In this document: piece by piece, positions 1 to 9,378 of the stretch
Layout: each line of letters opens with the position of its first letter
Position numbering within the stretch: position 1 is the first letter of the stretch
Assembly (NCBI GenBank): GCA_963576735.1
Contig: OY755177.1
Span: 13,516,001 to 13,580,000, forward strand
DNA: 64,000 nucleotides
Direction: 5' to 3'
From: Bedellia somnulentella
Lineage: Eukaryota; Arthropoda; Insecta; Lepidoptera; Bedelliidae
Notes under the pieces: model-generated
What the model saw: only the letters and a program-made list of their open reading frames with translations
Told to the model about the DNA's origin: nothing
The model's database searches: none
Program-made: the position numbers and the translations under genes

Positions 1-892
1 AATAGAAATCAAATCGTAAGTCCAGCACTAAAGTTGTCCTCAAGTTCATTGACCTTAGTATCCTAGACTTCGTAGGTTGTCCATTGCACTTGGAAATTCA
101 GGAGCGATAATCGCTTTTAATTAATAAAATAGGAGTAGATATTAATAAGAAATTATAACGTATTTTTGATAGTCGATTTAGTATTTTATTAAGATATACT
201 TAAAATATAAATAATATGTGATTGAGAACAACAGAAGTAAACAAACATATTTATGACAGAAATTATAAACATTCGCAAATAAAATTTAGAGAAATGATCT
301 AAAGAATTTGAATAAAACCAAAAATAGTTTTAAGGTCAAAATATTACAATGTCACTGAATACAAACATTAATATATGATAATTATGTAAGTTTTTCATAA
401 TCTTTCCTCCCTTATATAAAGAAGGCAATTAAAATTCCCTTTCTTATGTGGTTTGAATGGCCGGAAAATTTACAATTTAATTTCTTAATAGTTTAAGTGA
501 CCAAAACTTTAAAACAGCTATCACAACCAAGTAATTAACAGATTTTTAAATGCACTCAACCACTACCAATTCGGCTTTCATAAATGCTTGAGAAAACCGA
601 AACATAGGTCAATCAGCCACCCCATATAATATGAGAAGTATAAAGCTCAAAGCCCGCAGCTACCTTAATCCATGATAATGATCGCCGCACCGATGAAGTG
701 TCGTGTTTTATATTCACTTTAAATTATAGGGAAGAGAATCGCGAACTGAACGCTATAACTAACTGGAGTCCAGTGGGAACAAATGATTCACTGTGTGAGA
801 GGTTGTTGTGGATATTATACGGATTAAATGTGACAATTACAGTTTCTACACTATTCATGGTCATGGTTAAATAAGCGACATTAATAACTATA
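1..892. other. AT-rich DNA, no gene seen
   Basis: No reading frame with recognisable protein features and no repeat family shared with the rest of the window. It could be intergenic or intronic. Confidence 0.5.
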
Positions 893-946
893 CTCATGGC
901 TATAAATCCCACAAAGAGGTACTTTTGGGAGTTGAGTGGGGAAAAC
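893..946 (-). repeat. Old SINE-A, 3' part, split by a younger SINE-A
   Basis: On the minus strand this reads as the 3' end of SINE-A (CTCATGGCTATAAATCCC, then TTTTGGGAGTTGAGTGGGG) with an internal deletion. It continues at 1209-1275 after the inserted younger copy. The 12-bp motif TGGGGAAAACAT occurs on both sides of the younger copy and is the likely TSD. Confidence 0.6.
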
Positions 947-1208
947 ATACATACATACATATACTCACGGCTATAAATTCCTAAAAGGGGTAGCCAGAGC
1001 TGAGAAATTAGAAATTTCTCAGCCACTTTTGGAAGTTGAGTGGGGAAAAGATGGTAGAATAAAGGTTGTTGGTGATGGGACTCCAACCGCATCGCCCAAA
1101 AATCCCTTAAAAAGCCCCAATACCATTAGTCGCCTCTTACGTACACCCACCGGAAGAAATGGGGTAGTGCTATTCTAAGCCGACACTACACAGCTATCAT
1201 TGCATCAT
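947..1208 (-). mobile_element. SINE-A, subfamily S1, complete, nested in older SINE-A
   Basis: Complete copy on the minus strand. It runs from the (TATG)n tail at 947 to the 5' end GCTGTGTAGTG near 1193, plus about 15 extra bases before the duplicated target. S1 features are GTACGTAAGAGGCGACTAA at the 5' side and CCCCACTCAACTT in the middle. It sits inside an older SINE-A with a 12-bp TSD (TGGGGAAAACAT), so insertion was by retroposition. Frames such as 936-1178 only cross this repeat and are not genes. Confidence 0.85.
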
Positions 1209-1275
1209 TGGGGAAAACATTGTAACATAAAGGATGGTAGGTACTGCATTTCCATCCATATAGCCCGACACTAGT
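1209..1275 (-). repeat. Old SINE-A, 5' part
   Basis: Starts with the second TSD copy and continues in the order expected for the interrupted element: GGGGAAAACATTGTAACATA aligns with the usual GGGGAAAAGATGGTAAAATA. It then decays. Confidence 0.5.
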
Positions 1276-1796
1276 AAATATTAAAAAAATATGTTTTTCC
1301 TTTATTTCATTACTAATGAATTCTCACTAAACTGTATGATTTATTCGTTAATAAGAGATGGAAACAAAAACAGTGTGTAATAGGTAGTCAATGATATGAT
1401 CAATCAACAAATCAATGATACGCGAAAACTATTTTTCTTCTTCTTGAGTGTGTATAAGATAGTTCTTGATATTCTAGTAATGACACAATTTAGTGAAACT
1501 AAAGAGTTAATTTAATCTCAAGTATTTACTCTCGATCATTTTATTTGAGTATGAAAACAGATTTTGATGCAGCAGCCAACAACCACAATACCTTATGAAA
1601 ACTTTCTTTGATATAATCATCATACAAAAGTACACACAGGTATCCACCGAGTGACACGAGCCTACCCTAAATAGACCTGATCATAGTCCACCATTCACCA
1701 CTCTAGCATAGTGCGGATTAACAGACTAACTTTATCAAAGTGCCCTATCAGGGTTCATGTTATGGCACTTAAAATAAACGTATCCTGTATAGTATT
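1276..1796. other. No gene seen
   Basis: AT-rich sequence without a coding signal or a repeat I can tie to another part of the window. Confidence 0.45.
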
Positions 1797-1797
1797 C

Positions 1798-2042
1798 GTG
1801 TAGTGCCGCCTTAGAATGTCACTACCCCTTGCTGTCCACGGGTGTCATAAGAGGCGACTAAGGGTATTTGTCATTTTAAGTGGGTTTTGGGCGATGCGGT
1901 TCGAAACCCATAGTCCACCGATAATTTACTTCTACCATCTTGTCTTCTATTAATTTCCTAATGTGGATTAGGAGTTTTTAGCTCTAAAACTCTGTGTACC
2001 CCAGTTTAGGATTTATGGCCGTGAGTATATTTATTTATTTTT
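1798..2042 (+). mobile_element. SINE-A, subfamily S2, full-length
   Basis: Plus-strand copy from GTGTAGTGCCG to GGCCGTGAGTATATTTATTT. S2 marks are TGTCACTACCCC, CACGGGTGTC, CTACCATCTTGTC and AGCTCTAAAACTCTG. The tail has drifted to (TTTA)n. Several substitutions show it is older than the S1 copies. Confidence 0.8.
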
Positions 2043-2144
2043 ATATTCTGTATCATCCTGTACACACCACATGAATGTACCACATGATTGCAATAAATGA
2101 TTTAAATGTGAATGATGTTATTAAATCATATCCATGCTAAGTCT

Positions 2145-2290
2145 CCGCTAAGGTCGCAGCAAGAATGCTGCTCGACTGCAGTGATGCACATCGGGCCGCA
2201 TCCCCCGCCCGCCCCGCGCCGCCCTCTGCCGCCCTCGTCTTTGTTCCCGAGCTTTGTACGCACTAATAAGGCGCCATGAAATATTAAGTA
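2145..2290. other. GC-rich island with C-rich core
   Basis: Against the AT-rich background this stretch is GC-rich, with a cytosine-rich core at about 2193-2240 (runs such as CCCCCGCCCGCCCCGCGCCG). It contains several CpG. No long ORF crosses it and no repeat family explains it. It could be part of a host promoter or 5' exon, or GC-rich transposon DNA; nothing here decides between them. Confidence 0.35.
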
Positions 2291-2429
2291 CTCTGAGATG
2301 CCTCGGGAAAAAGTTGCGGAATAGAACCTCTTTATTATGTTGGGACTGATTTTTTTCTAATTGGGCTGGATGAGGTTAGCTGTGATTTTTAAGTATTTTA
2401 GTTGGTACGAGTATATAAACAGAGATTTT

Positions 2430-2597
2430 AAGGCGGGGGTCCGAAGTGAGAAGAATAAAAGAGCATGTATGAGAAGAATAATGAATGTAAGGGAAGCAAG
2501 AGAGGTTTGTCAAGATCGTACTAAGTGGCGATCGACAGTCTCTGCCTACCCCAATGGGAATAATGGGCGTGAGTATAAGTAAGTAAGTAAGTATTTT
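2430..2597 (+). repeat. RTE-like LINE, 5'-truncated 3' end, (AAGT)n tail
   Basis: Matches the last ~165 bp of the LINE at 4975-8379, coding for the C-terminal stretch around KNKRACMRRIMNVREAREVC and then SAYPNGN. The tail is (AAGT)n rather than (TATG)n, as in the copy ending at 53392, which marks a second subfamily. Typical 5' truncation from incomplete reverse transcription. Confidence 0.8.
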
Positions 2598-3885
2598 AAG
2601 TTTATCGCTAGCTTACTTGGCCTACATACCCCATTTCTTTATACAACCGCTAAAAGATGTTTAATTCAACGGTACTGAATCTCTTTTGATTTGTATTGCA
2701 ATTGTTTTAAATGTGAGCTTTTTTCAAAAACAGAAATGTTGAGTTTAAGAGGATATCTTAAGTTTTTAAATTAAGTCACTTTGGCGTAGTATCTTCATCA
2801 TATTTCATTATTTATTCCGAGTATTAAACTAGACACTAAAACAGTTTATACTTAAAGATGGTGCATGTTTTGCTAAAATTGCTGCTCTTGTCGAAAATAC
2901 AGCAACACCTTTCAAGATAATGTTGTGAACTCTGATTTTCTGTATTAGTACTACGTAGCTCTTATTTCCTAAACAATGAATTAACAGATATTTTTTAAAA
3001 GTATCTGTAATAAAAAGGTGAATAAATTCCAAAGCAATTAATACTGGTTTAGAATTCCACTATATGGTAACGTTTCACCGTAAGACGACACAATTAAAAC
3101 CTTTTCGGAAGAAAAAAAAACAATACAGAACAATTCAATTCTGAATAAAAATACTTCAGTAAATATTTAAAAACAAACTTAAATATCATTGCATTCACAA
3201 TTTAAGTTTAAGCATGTCATGTAACTGTAGGGGCCTAACGTAAGTTTCACACATTTATACAGAAAAGACATAAACGCGCGGACTTATTGCGAAAGTTCAG
3301 CGAAAACCATACTTCTTTTAGTTACATCAATTCAATTCTAACGTTTATTTTTCTCTTCATTGCTCTGAATTATCCGCAAGACACATTGTGTTATGAAACT
3401 AATATACTTATAGACATCTTGCTGAAGTATTTAAACGCTGTTATTAAGGAAAATGATTCAGAAGAGAAGCTTTTTCTTAAAAAGCTTTAAAATTTGAACT
3501 AGCAAATTTTATTCCGTCAAAACCTCCATCACGGTGGGAGATACCTCCACAGATGTGTAGATTTATAAGGGTTATTCACTAAGGGTGTCTCGACGTTAGG
3601 GTTACTTGGGAAAACGCTATACTTGAGTATCTTAGTGTAGATAAATTTCGGTGGTAATTGTACGTATTGCAAAAATTGCTGCAAATATCTGGGCACTTAT
3701 GTCTCATGTAATTTCCTAATTCTGAAGCATTGGTCACATGTTCATATTTGCTTTCTTATTAGCTTAGCCTAAAGGTTGGAAATGGCGATTTTTTAAGTCT
3801 ATGAAATTTACTTATATTTATAAATTTTGTAAAATACCATTAACTTTTAATGTTTAATAATCAGTTAATAAATGATTGTTTTGCT
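2598..3885. other. No gene or recognised repeat
   Basis: AT-rich. The longest plus-strand frame (3287-3490, 67 codons) has no recognisable domain and the composition of random AT-rich DNA. Confidence 0.45.
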
Positions 3886-4126
3886 GTGTAGTGTCGGCTT
3901 AGAACAGCACTGCCCCATTTCTACCTGTGGGTGATCGCAAAAAGCGACTAAGGGTATAGGGGCTTTTTAAGTGATTTTTGGGCGATGTGGTTAGAGATTC
4001 GTCACCAACAATAATTTATTATTGCCATATATTCCCCACTCAACTCCCAAAAGTGGCTGAAGAATTTCCCATCCCAAAGTTCTGGCTACCCCGTTTCGGG
4101 ATTTATAGCCGTGAGTATATGTATGA
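3886..4126 (+). mobile_element. SINE-A, older S1-like copy, full-length
   Basis: Plus-strand copy beginning GCTGTGTAGTGTCGGC and ending AGCCGTGAGTATATGTATG. It is diverged throughout (for example GATCGCAAAAAGCGACTAAG in place of GTACGTAAGAGGCGACTAA), so it is an older insertion. Confidence 0.8.
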
Positions 4127-4205
4127 ATTTTCAGATCATTACTTTTATTTGAATATTGCTAAATTGATTTAAATATTTGTTGTAGTTATTAAAAGAAAAA
4201 ACATA

Positions 4206-4370
4206 CAACTCAAACGCTCATGTTTTGTTTTGACAATCCATTCACACGATAGGGAAATAGGGGGCAAGCCTATCGCTGACTAATACACTGTCAGATGACT
4301 AAGTACAGCTTAACCGGGAGGGTTACCTCACGTTGTTTTCCCTCACCGTTAAATATCATGATAAATTAAT
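4206..4370 (-). repeat. SINE-B fragment, internally deleted
   Basis: On the minus strand it carries blocks shared with the SINE-B at 20938-21330: the TTAACGGTGAGGGAAAAC region, the CTTAGTCAT block, and the 3' terminal CATGAGCGTTTGAG. The part between the TATCACGTG-like block and the tail is missing. Confidence 0.65.
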
Positions 4371-4388
4371 ATAATCAAACTCAAAGAC

Positions 4389-4575
4389 TTGTGGGATTTA
4401 TGTTAGAGCGCACACTACTGCGGACTCACTCGCATATAGCAGCCATAGCATCATAGCGTCTCACTCATATTCCTACATCGCGGAGTGTAAATGTTTTTCG
4501 AGTTAAGCATAGATACAAATTATAAGTTGGTACACATCAGGGTGTACTGGCCAGTGTATATTTGCTGTTTCCACA
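4389..4575 (+). repeat. LTR of an LTR retrotransposon, candidate
   Basis: A TG...CA segment ends in TTTCCACA. One base later comes TGGTGACCCCGATGTGAT, a primer-binding site that fits the 3' end of tRNA-Trp with one mismatch. The arrangement LTR, 1-nt spacer, PBS is the same as in the better preserved remnant at 30496-30762. The left boundary (TGTGGG at 4389 or TGTTAG at 4401) is uncertain because no second LTR is present. Confidence 0.4.
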
Positions 4576-4576
4576 G

Positions 4577-4594
4577 TGGTGACCCCGATGTGAT
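4577..4594 (+). other. Primer-binding site, tRNA-Trp type
   Basis: Eighteen bases complementary to the tRNA-Trp 3' end with one C-to-T change. In retroelements this is where the primer tRNA anneals to start minus-strand DNA. Only about 15 bases of internal region follow before a SINE-B fragment begins. Confidence 0.5.
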
Positions 4595-4606
4595 AAGTGA
4601 CACACT

Positions 4607-4690
4607 ACAGACTCAACATTCACGCCGCATTCCCTTGAAGACGTTGGCAGAGGTACTAATACTTCTGAACATCACTGAACATACTAATGG
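4607..4690 (-). repeat. SINE-B 3' end fragment
   Basis: Minus-strand match to the last ~75 bp of SINE-B (TTCACGCCG, GTTGGCAGAGGTACTAATAC, TTCTGAAC). It lies next to the LTR remnant, so it probably inserted into the internal region of that element. Confidence 0.6.
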
Positions 4691-4964
4691 CGTGAACTAA
4701 TGGTTATATTTATATAAACTGGTGTTATATTATTCTATCTAACGCATTAATCCAACGGTGACTGGACCCAAATAACCCTAATCAGGGTAAGCTTAAGCAT
4801 ACTGGTTTTATGGGTTGGGATATACATCGAGTATATACGGTGATACACCCGCATATATATATATCCCGTTACACGTACCGTTACAAATCCTGTTAGCCCC
4901 AAGAAAATTTAAAAAATTAGTTGTAGTTAGGGATACTATACTTTATACTCTATAAAACGCATAC

Positions 4965-4974
4965 ACATACTTAA
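4965..4974. repeat. TSD of the LINE, left copy
   Basis: ACATACTTAA is repeated exactly at 8380-8389, directly after the (TATG)n tail. It defines the boundaries of the insertion. Confidence 0.85.
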
Positions 4975-5249
4975 TATAAGCTGTGTAGTGCCGGCTTAGA
5001 ATAGCACTACCCCATCTCTTCCCGTGGGTGTCGTAGAAGTCGACTAAGGGACTAGGGCTTTTCCATCTTCGCTCTTACACCAATCCAAGGTCTGCCGCGC
5101 CGAGGGATGCATGGCCAGGGGTGAGCCTGGTCGCTAGCGTGCCGCCGTCCCGGAGCTTGGTGCACTCCGGGTACTAAATAACCTTACCTAGTCAAGCGGG
5201 GCTCTGGCTAGGTGGACAGTTTACTTCCCTTGCTTCTCGTGGGTCCAAT

Positions 5250-6068
5250 ATGTGTTCAAATTTTAGTAAACACGGAGGCGGCGATGTAGCTCGCCACTCA
5301 TCACGCCATGGTTGCTCACGGGGCGAAAAGTGGGCTAAAGAGACCCGCTTCAGTACGATGAATGTATGTGGAGGAATGTTTGAAAAATTAGATGAAGTAT
5401 GTATGATTATGAATGAAAGAAAACTGGATTTTCTTTGTGTAAATGAGACGAAGCGTAAGGGAAAGGAAGTTTCACAACTTGGCAACATTACAGCAATCTG
5501 GTCTGGAGTCGCTGACAGTGACCGAGCTTGCCAAGGAGTGGGACTTCTGATATCTGAAAGGATGGCTCAGTGTATGAAAGATTACGAATGTGTGAGTCCA
5601 AGGCTCCTGTGGATTAAGGTGAAATTGGGACTAGTCCGGATGCGCATAATTTGCGTATACGCTCCGGACATGTCTAAATCCCTATCCGAGAGGGAGGAGT
5701 TTTGGAATCTGTTAGACGATGTTGTGAATGGGTGTGATCAGAATGAGAGACTTGTAATGTTAGGAGATTTTAATGGCTGGGTTGGTGTGTCACGCAACGG
5801 TTGCGAAAGAGTTTTAGGAAAGTTTGGTGATCAAAGGGTAAATGAGAATGGTGAGAAATTGATTGAGGTATGTTTGGAGAGGAATCTTTGTGTTACAAAC
5901 ACGTTGTTTAAGCACAAAGATATCCAGATGTATACAAGACAGAGGGGAAGCGAGAGAAGTATGATTGATTTTGTGATAGTTGATGAAAGGCTGAGAGCAA
6001 AAGTTGTTGACACCAGGGTCTATAGGGGCACGAACGTTGGCACAGATCACTTTCTCGTTATATCATGA
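5250..6068 (+). pseudogene. LINE endonuclease domain (exonuclease-endonuclease-phosphatase fold)
   Basis: Translates to ~272 residues. All core motifs of the AP-type LINE endonuclease are visible: Asn in TMNVCGG (N38), Glu in NETKRKG (E66), Tyr and Asp in VYAPD (137-140), LGDFN (171-175, D173 and N175), the IDFV aspartate (D240) and the terminal TDH (D266, H267). This domain nicks target DNA so that the free 3' end primes reverse transcription. The ATG at 5250 is only the first in frame; the domain proper starts near residue 35. The frame stops at a TGA (6066) and continues in the same frame beyond it (LRGLCTRWRHRPK), consistent with a CGA-to-TGA change. Confidence 0.85.
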
Positions 6069-7061
6069 TTAAGGGGTCTGTGCACGCGTTGGCGTCACAG
6101 GCCTAAAGTGTCAACAACGGATTTTGCGAGAATAAAAGTAGAAAAACTGCAAGAAGATGAAAATATCAGAGATGAATACTTGAGGAAATTGGATGATAGA
6201 CTAAGTTGCGTGGAGATGAGGGATGAAATGGAAATAGAAGAAGTATGGGATGTGCTCAAATCGACGATGGTTGAATGTGCGACGGAAGTATGTGGAGTGT
6301 GTAAAAGGTCAAATAGACCACCAACAAGTTGGTGGGATAAAGTTGTGAAAGAGGCGGTTGGAGATAAGAAGAAAGCGTGGTTAGATTTACTAGCGATTAA
6401 AGCTAGTAAACGGATGGATGCGAGTGTAACTGACGATGTAGTGCAGAAAAGTTAAGATGAATATAAGAGAGTTGAGAATGAGGTAAAGAAAAAAAATAGA
6501 AAAGAAAAAGCGGGATTTGCAAGAGTGGTGTGAGAGGAAACTTTCTGATAATTTCCGGAATAACCAAAAGTTATTCTGGAAGTATATCCGGAAAGAAAAG
6601 GGAGTTTCCCAAAACACGAGAGTGAGTGTAATAAGAGATGAACAGGGTGAATTGGCGACGGATGAAAGTAGCATGAAACGGGTATGGAAGAATTATTTTG
6701 AGGGACTGTTTGAGAAAGAGGATGCATCCATTTCTTCGCCAATCGACAGTAATGTTGATTGGAACGGGGAGATGGGTGAATTTAGTGACAGCGAGATTAG
6801 TATGGAAGAAATAATGAAAGCAATGAAAAGTATGAAATTAGGGAAGGCGGCAGGGTATGATAGGATTACTATCGAAATGCTGAGGGCTGGTAAAGGGTTG
6901 GTGGCTTCTTGGTTGTACTTCCTTTTCCAAAAATGCTGGTCGAGTGGCAAAGTTCCACGAGACTGGTGCAAGGCGGTGATTGTGCCTCTATATAAAGGAA
7001 AGGGGTCACACCAAGAGGCTAAAACTACCGCGGCATCAGCTTACTCAGCATTGTTGGTAAA
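6069..7061 (+). pseudogene. LINE linker and N-terminal reverse transcriptase region
   Basis: The original frame resumes after the TGA, runs to a TAA at 6453, then shifts by one base in an A-rich run (6486-6508). It continues through WCERKLSDNFRNNQKLFWK and a stretch typical of RTE elements: KAAGYDRI, then VPRDWCKAVIVPLYKGKG. A second one-base loss near 7022-7028 moves the reading into the frame used by the RT core; the conserved block YRGISLLSIVGKLYAKV reads only after that shift. Four separate lesions lie between the endonuclease and the RT. Confidence 0.8.
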
Positions 7062-8351
7062 TTGTATGCTAAGGTACTGATTGAAAGAGTGATGAATGAA
7101 ACTGATGAGAAAATATGGGATGTGCAAGCGGGATTTAGGAAAGGAATGGGATGTATGGATCAAATCTTCTCTCTAAGGAGCATCACCGAAAAGTTCTTAG
7201 CTAAGAACCAAAAGGTGTATTGCTCCTTCATTGATTTAGAGAAGGCGTATGATAGGGTGGTAAGAAAGTGTTTATGGGAGGTGTTATCCAAGTTCGGTTT
7301 GGGGAGTCAACTTATACGTGCATTGGTATCACTTTATGAGGATTCTAGTGCATGTGTAAGAGTAAACGGGGAAAACACTGACTGGTTCGGAATCTCCAGG
7401 GGTGTCCGACAGGGATGTGTAGCTTCTCCGTGGCTCTTCAATTTGTTCATGGATGACTGTTTGACAGAGTTGCGTGAAAGTGATTATGGACTAAGGATGG
7501 GTGGATTCATCATTAAATGCCTCTTGTATGCTGACGATCAAGTGCTACTTGCATCATCGGCAGAAGAGTTGCAAGAGATGATGAATATTGCATGTGAGTC
7601 TTTTGTAAGAAAGGGAATGAGGGTGAATGTGGATAAGACCAAAACGATGGTTTTTGAGAGACAGGAAGATGTGACAGAATGCGTGATTGCGATTGATGGT
7701 AAGGATGTGGAACAGGTGAAGGAGTTTGTATATCTGGGAAGTTTGTTTACAAGGGATGGAAAATGTGATGAAGACATTGAAAGAAGAGTGAAAAAGGGTA
7801 ATGCGGTAAATGGAGCAATGAATAGCCTAATGATCAGTCAAACGGTGTCTGAAAAGGCCCGAATGGCTGTGCATGATGCTGTTCTTGTTCCTACGCTTAT
7901 GTATGGAAGTGAATGTTGGGTGTGGCAGAAGAAGCATGAAAGCAGAGTGAATGCAGTAGAAATGAGGTCCCTCAGAAAAGTTTGTAATGTTAGGTTATGT
8001 GATCGTGTGAGGAACGATGTGATTCGTGAAAGGTGTGGTGTAAAAGATGATATTGTAAGTAAGATAGAAAAAGGAATGTTGAGATGGTTTGGGCACATCG
8101 AGAGGATGGATGATAGGAAATTGGTAAAAGGTATCTATAGAGCTAATGTGGAAGGTAATGTTAGTAGAGGACGGCCACGAAAGACTCACTTGGACCAAAT
8201 TGAAAGTGTGCTCAAAAAGGCAGGCGTCCGAAGTATGAAGAATAAAAGAGCATGTATGAAAAGACTGATGGATGTAAACGAAGCTAGAGAGGTTTGTCAG
8301 GATCGTGCAAAGTGGCGATCAATAGTCTCTGCCTACCCCAATGGGAACTAA
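7062..8351 (+). pseudogene. LINE reverse transcriptase core and C-terminal domain
   Basis: About 429 residues open. Motifs in order: AGFRKGMGCMDQI (23-35), catalytic FIDLEKAYDRV with D58, GVRQGCVASPWLFNLFMDD (114-132), YADDQVLLASS with the two catalytic aspartates 158-159, then MLRWFGHIERM and the GRPRK segment. A C-terminal stretch ends SAYPNGN. The stop codon (TAA at 8349-8351) lies within the last ~35 bases before the tail, so the 3' end recognised by the enzyme overlaps coding sequence. This exon-like block has no internal break. Confidence 0.88.
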
Positions 8352-8379
8352 TGGCGTGAGTATATGTATGTATGTATGT

Positions 8380-8389
8380 ACATACTTAA
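8380..8389. repeat. TSD of the LINE, right copy
   Basis: Second copy of ACATACTTAA, directly after the TATG repeats. Confidence 0.85.
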
Positions 8390-8527
8390 AAACAAAACTT
8401 CGAAACAAACAATCATATTAATCATGTAAATCCTATGGAATCACAAGCTATTCGCATTCCAACTAGGCCTCAGACGTCGTCAGAATATGTACTAATGAAG
8501 GGAATATAAATGAAAAATTTAATTACA

Positions 8528-8586
8528 TAGAGTGCAAATCAATGATATCTGCCTACCCCAATGGGATCTAATAGCGAGAGTGTACT
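8528..8586 (+). repeat. RTE-like LINE tail fragment
   Basis: The last ~55 bp of the LINE in degraded form: ATATCTGCCTACCCCAATGG, then TAATAGCGAGAGTGTACTG. It lies 150 bp from the tail of the large copy, so it may be a second independent insertion. Confidence 0.6.
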
Positions 8587-8760
8587 GTATATATTTAAAT
8601 GTCAATCTTAAAACTCAAATTGAATAACCTAACCTTACACAAGCCAATAGAGAAGCATAATTCGACACGGACAATTATTCTACAAGTAAATCACACACCC
8701 AAACAAGTCGAAGAGGCAAACCTAAACACTCAGGAACTTCCGAAGGCTTTCCGGCTGCCA

Positions 8761-8806
8761 GGGGAGAGGGGAAGGGGTTAGGGGGTGGAGGGTGATGGGG
8801 GTGGGA
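8761..8806 (+). other. G-rich tract with seven guanine runs
   Basis: Within 46 bases there are runs of 4, 4, 4, 5, 3, 5 and 3 guanines separated by 1-4 bases. This fits the usual G-quadruplex pattern on the plus strand several times over. No repeat family in the window explains it. Confidence 0.7.
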
Positions 8807-8812
8807 AGTTAT

Positions 8813-9137
8813 TAATTCTGGAAGCGGGCGGTCGTAGACTGCAGCAGAACTTGATGGCTACCCAACGTCCAGTCTTTTTGTTGCTATTTTGACGTAAACA
8901 ACCGTTTTATCTAACTTTTTGCTAATTCGGAATTAAAAGGAAAAAATAGAATATTGTATTTTGGATAAAATACAATATGCGGAGTCTAATATAAATTTTG
9001 GTGAATAATTATTTAATTGTCAGCAATTTGGGTCGGAATGTACTCATTCACCTCTCTTTTACCATTTTTAATGTCAAAAGTTCCGAAGTTTTCATACTTT
9101 GAAAGCCACGGCACGGCGGTCAAGGTTGCTATCAAAG
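8813..9137. other. No gene seen
   Basis: AT-rich stretch between the G-rich tract and the next SINE-A; nothing recognisable. Confidence 0.4.
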
Positions 9138-9378
9138 GTACATACATATACTCACGGCTATAGATCCCTAGAAGGGGTAGCCAGAGCTAAGGAATTAAAA
9201 ATTCCTCTGCCACTTTTGGAAATTTTTGTGGGGAAAAGGTGGTATAATAAAGGTTGTTGGTGATGGGTCTCCAACCGCATCGCCCAAAAATTCCTTAAAA
9301 GCCCCAATACCGTTAGTCGCCTTTTACGTACACCCACCGGAAGAAATGGGGTAGTGCTATTTTAAGTCGACACTACAC
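9138..9378 (-). mobile_element. SINE-A, S1, full-length
   Basis: Minus-strand copy with tail CATACATATAC on the left and the 5' end CGACACTACAC at 9378. Close to the S1 consensus, with a few changes such as GTCGCCTTTTACGTAC. Confidence 0.85.

Larger units (their letters stand above)
4975..8379 (+). mobile_element. RTE-like non-LTR retrotransposon (LINE), near full-length
   Basis: A ~3.4-kb element flanked by a 10-bp TSD. Order: 5' region beginning GCTGTGTAGTGCCGGC; apurinic-type endonuclease; linker; reverse transcriptase; C-terminal domain; then almost no 3' UTR before the (TATG)n tail. Endonuclease followed by RT in one frame, ~3.4 kb length, tiny 3' UTR and tetranucleotide tail are typical of the RTE clade. 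The first ~80 bp match SINE-A from its 5' end to GGGGCTTTT, and the last ~45 bp match the SINE-A 3' end. Lesions are TGA at 6066, TAA at 6453, a frameshift in the A-rich run near 6486-6508, and a 1-nt frameshift near 7022-7028. It is therefore defective but fairly young. Confidence 0.9.

Noticed and set aside
936..1178. 80-codon ORF (and similar frames at 3978-4172, 18715-18921, 26838-27098, 41710-41895, 50110-50295)
   Set aside because: These frames lie in or across SINE-A copies; their translated similarity reflects the repeat, not a protein family.
4491..4700. 69-codon ORF
   Set aside because: It crosses an LTR end, a primer-binding site and a SINE-B fragment, so it cannot be a host gene.
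7538..8198. Minus-strand ORFs opposite the LINE RT (also 5192-5488, 5814-6050, 6390-6971, 52446-52673, 52802-53444, 43561-43838)
   Set aside because: Shadow frames of LINE coding sequence; the plus strand carries the recognised motifs.
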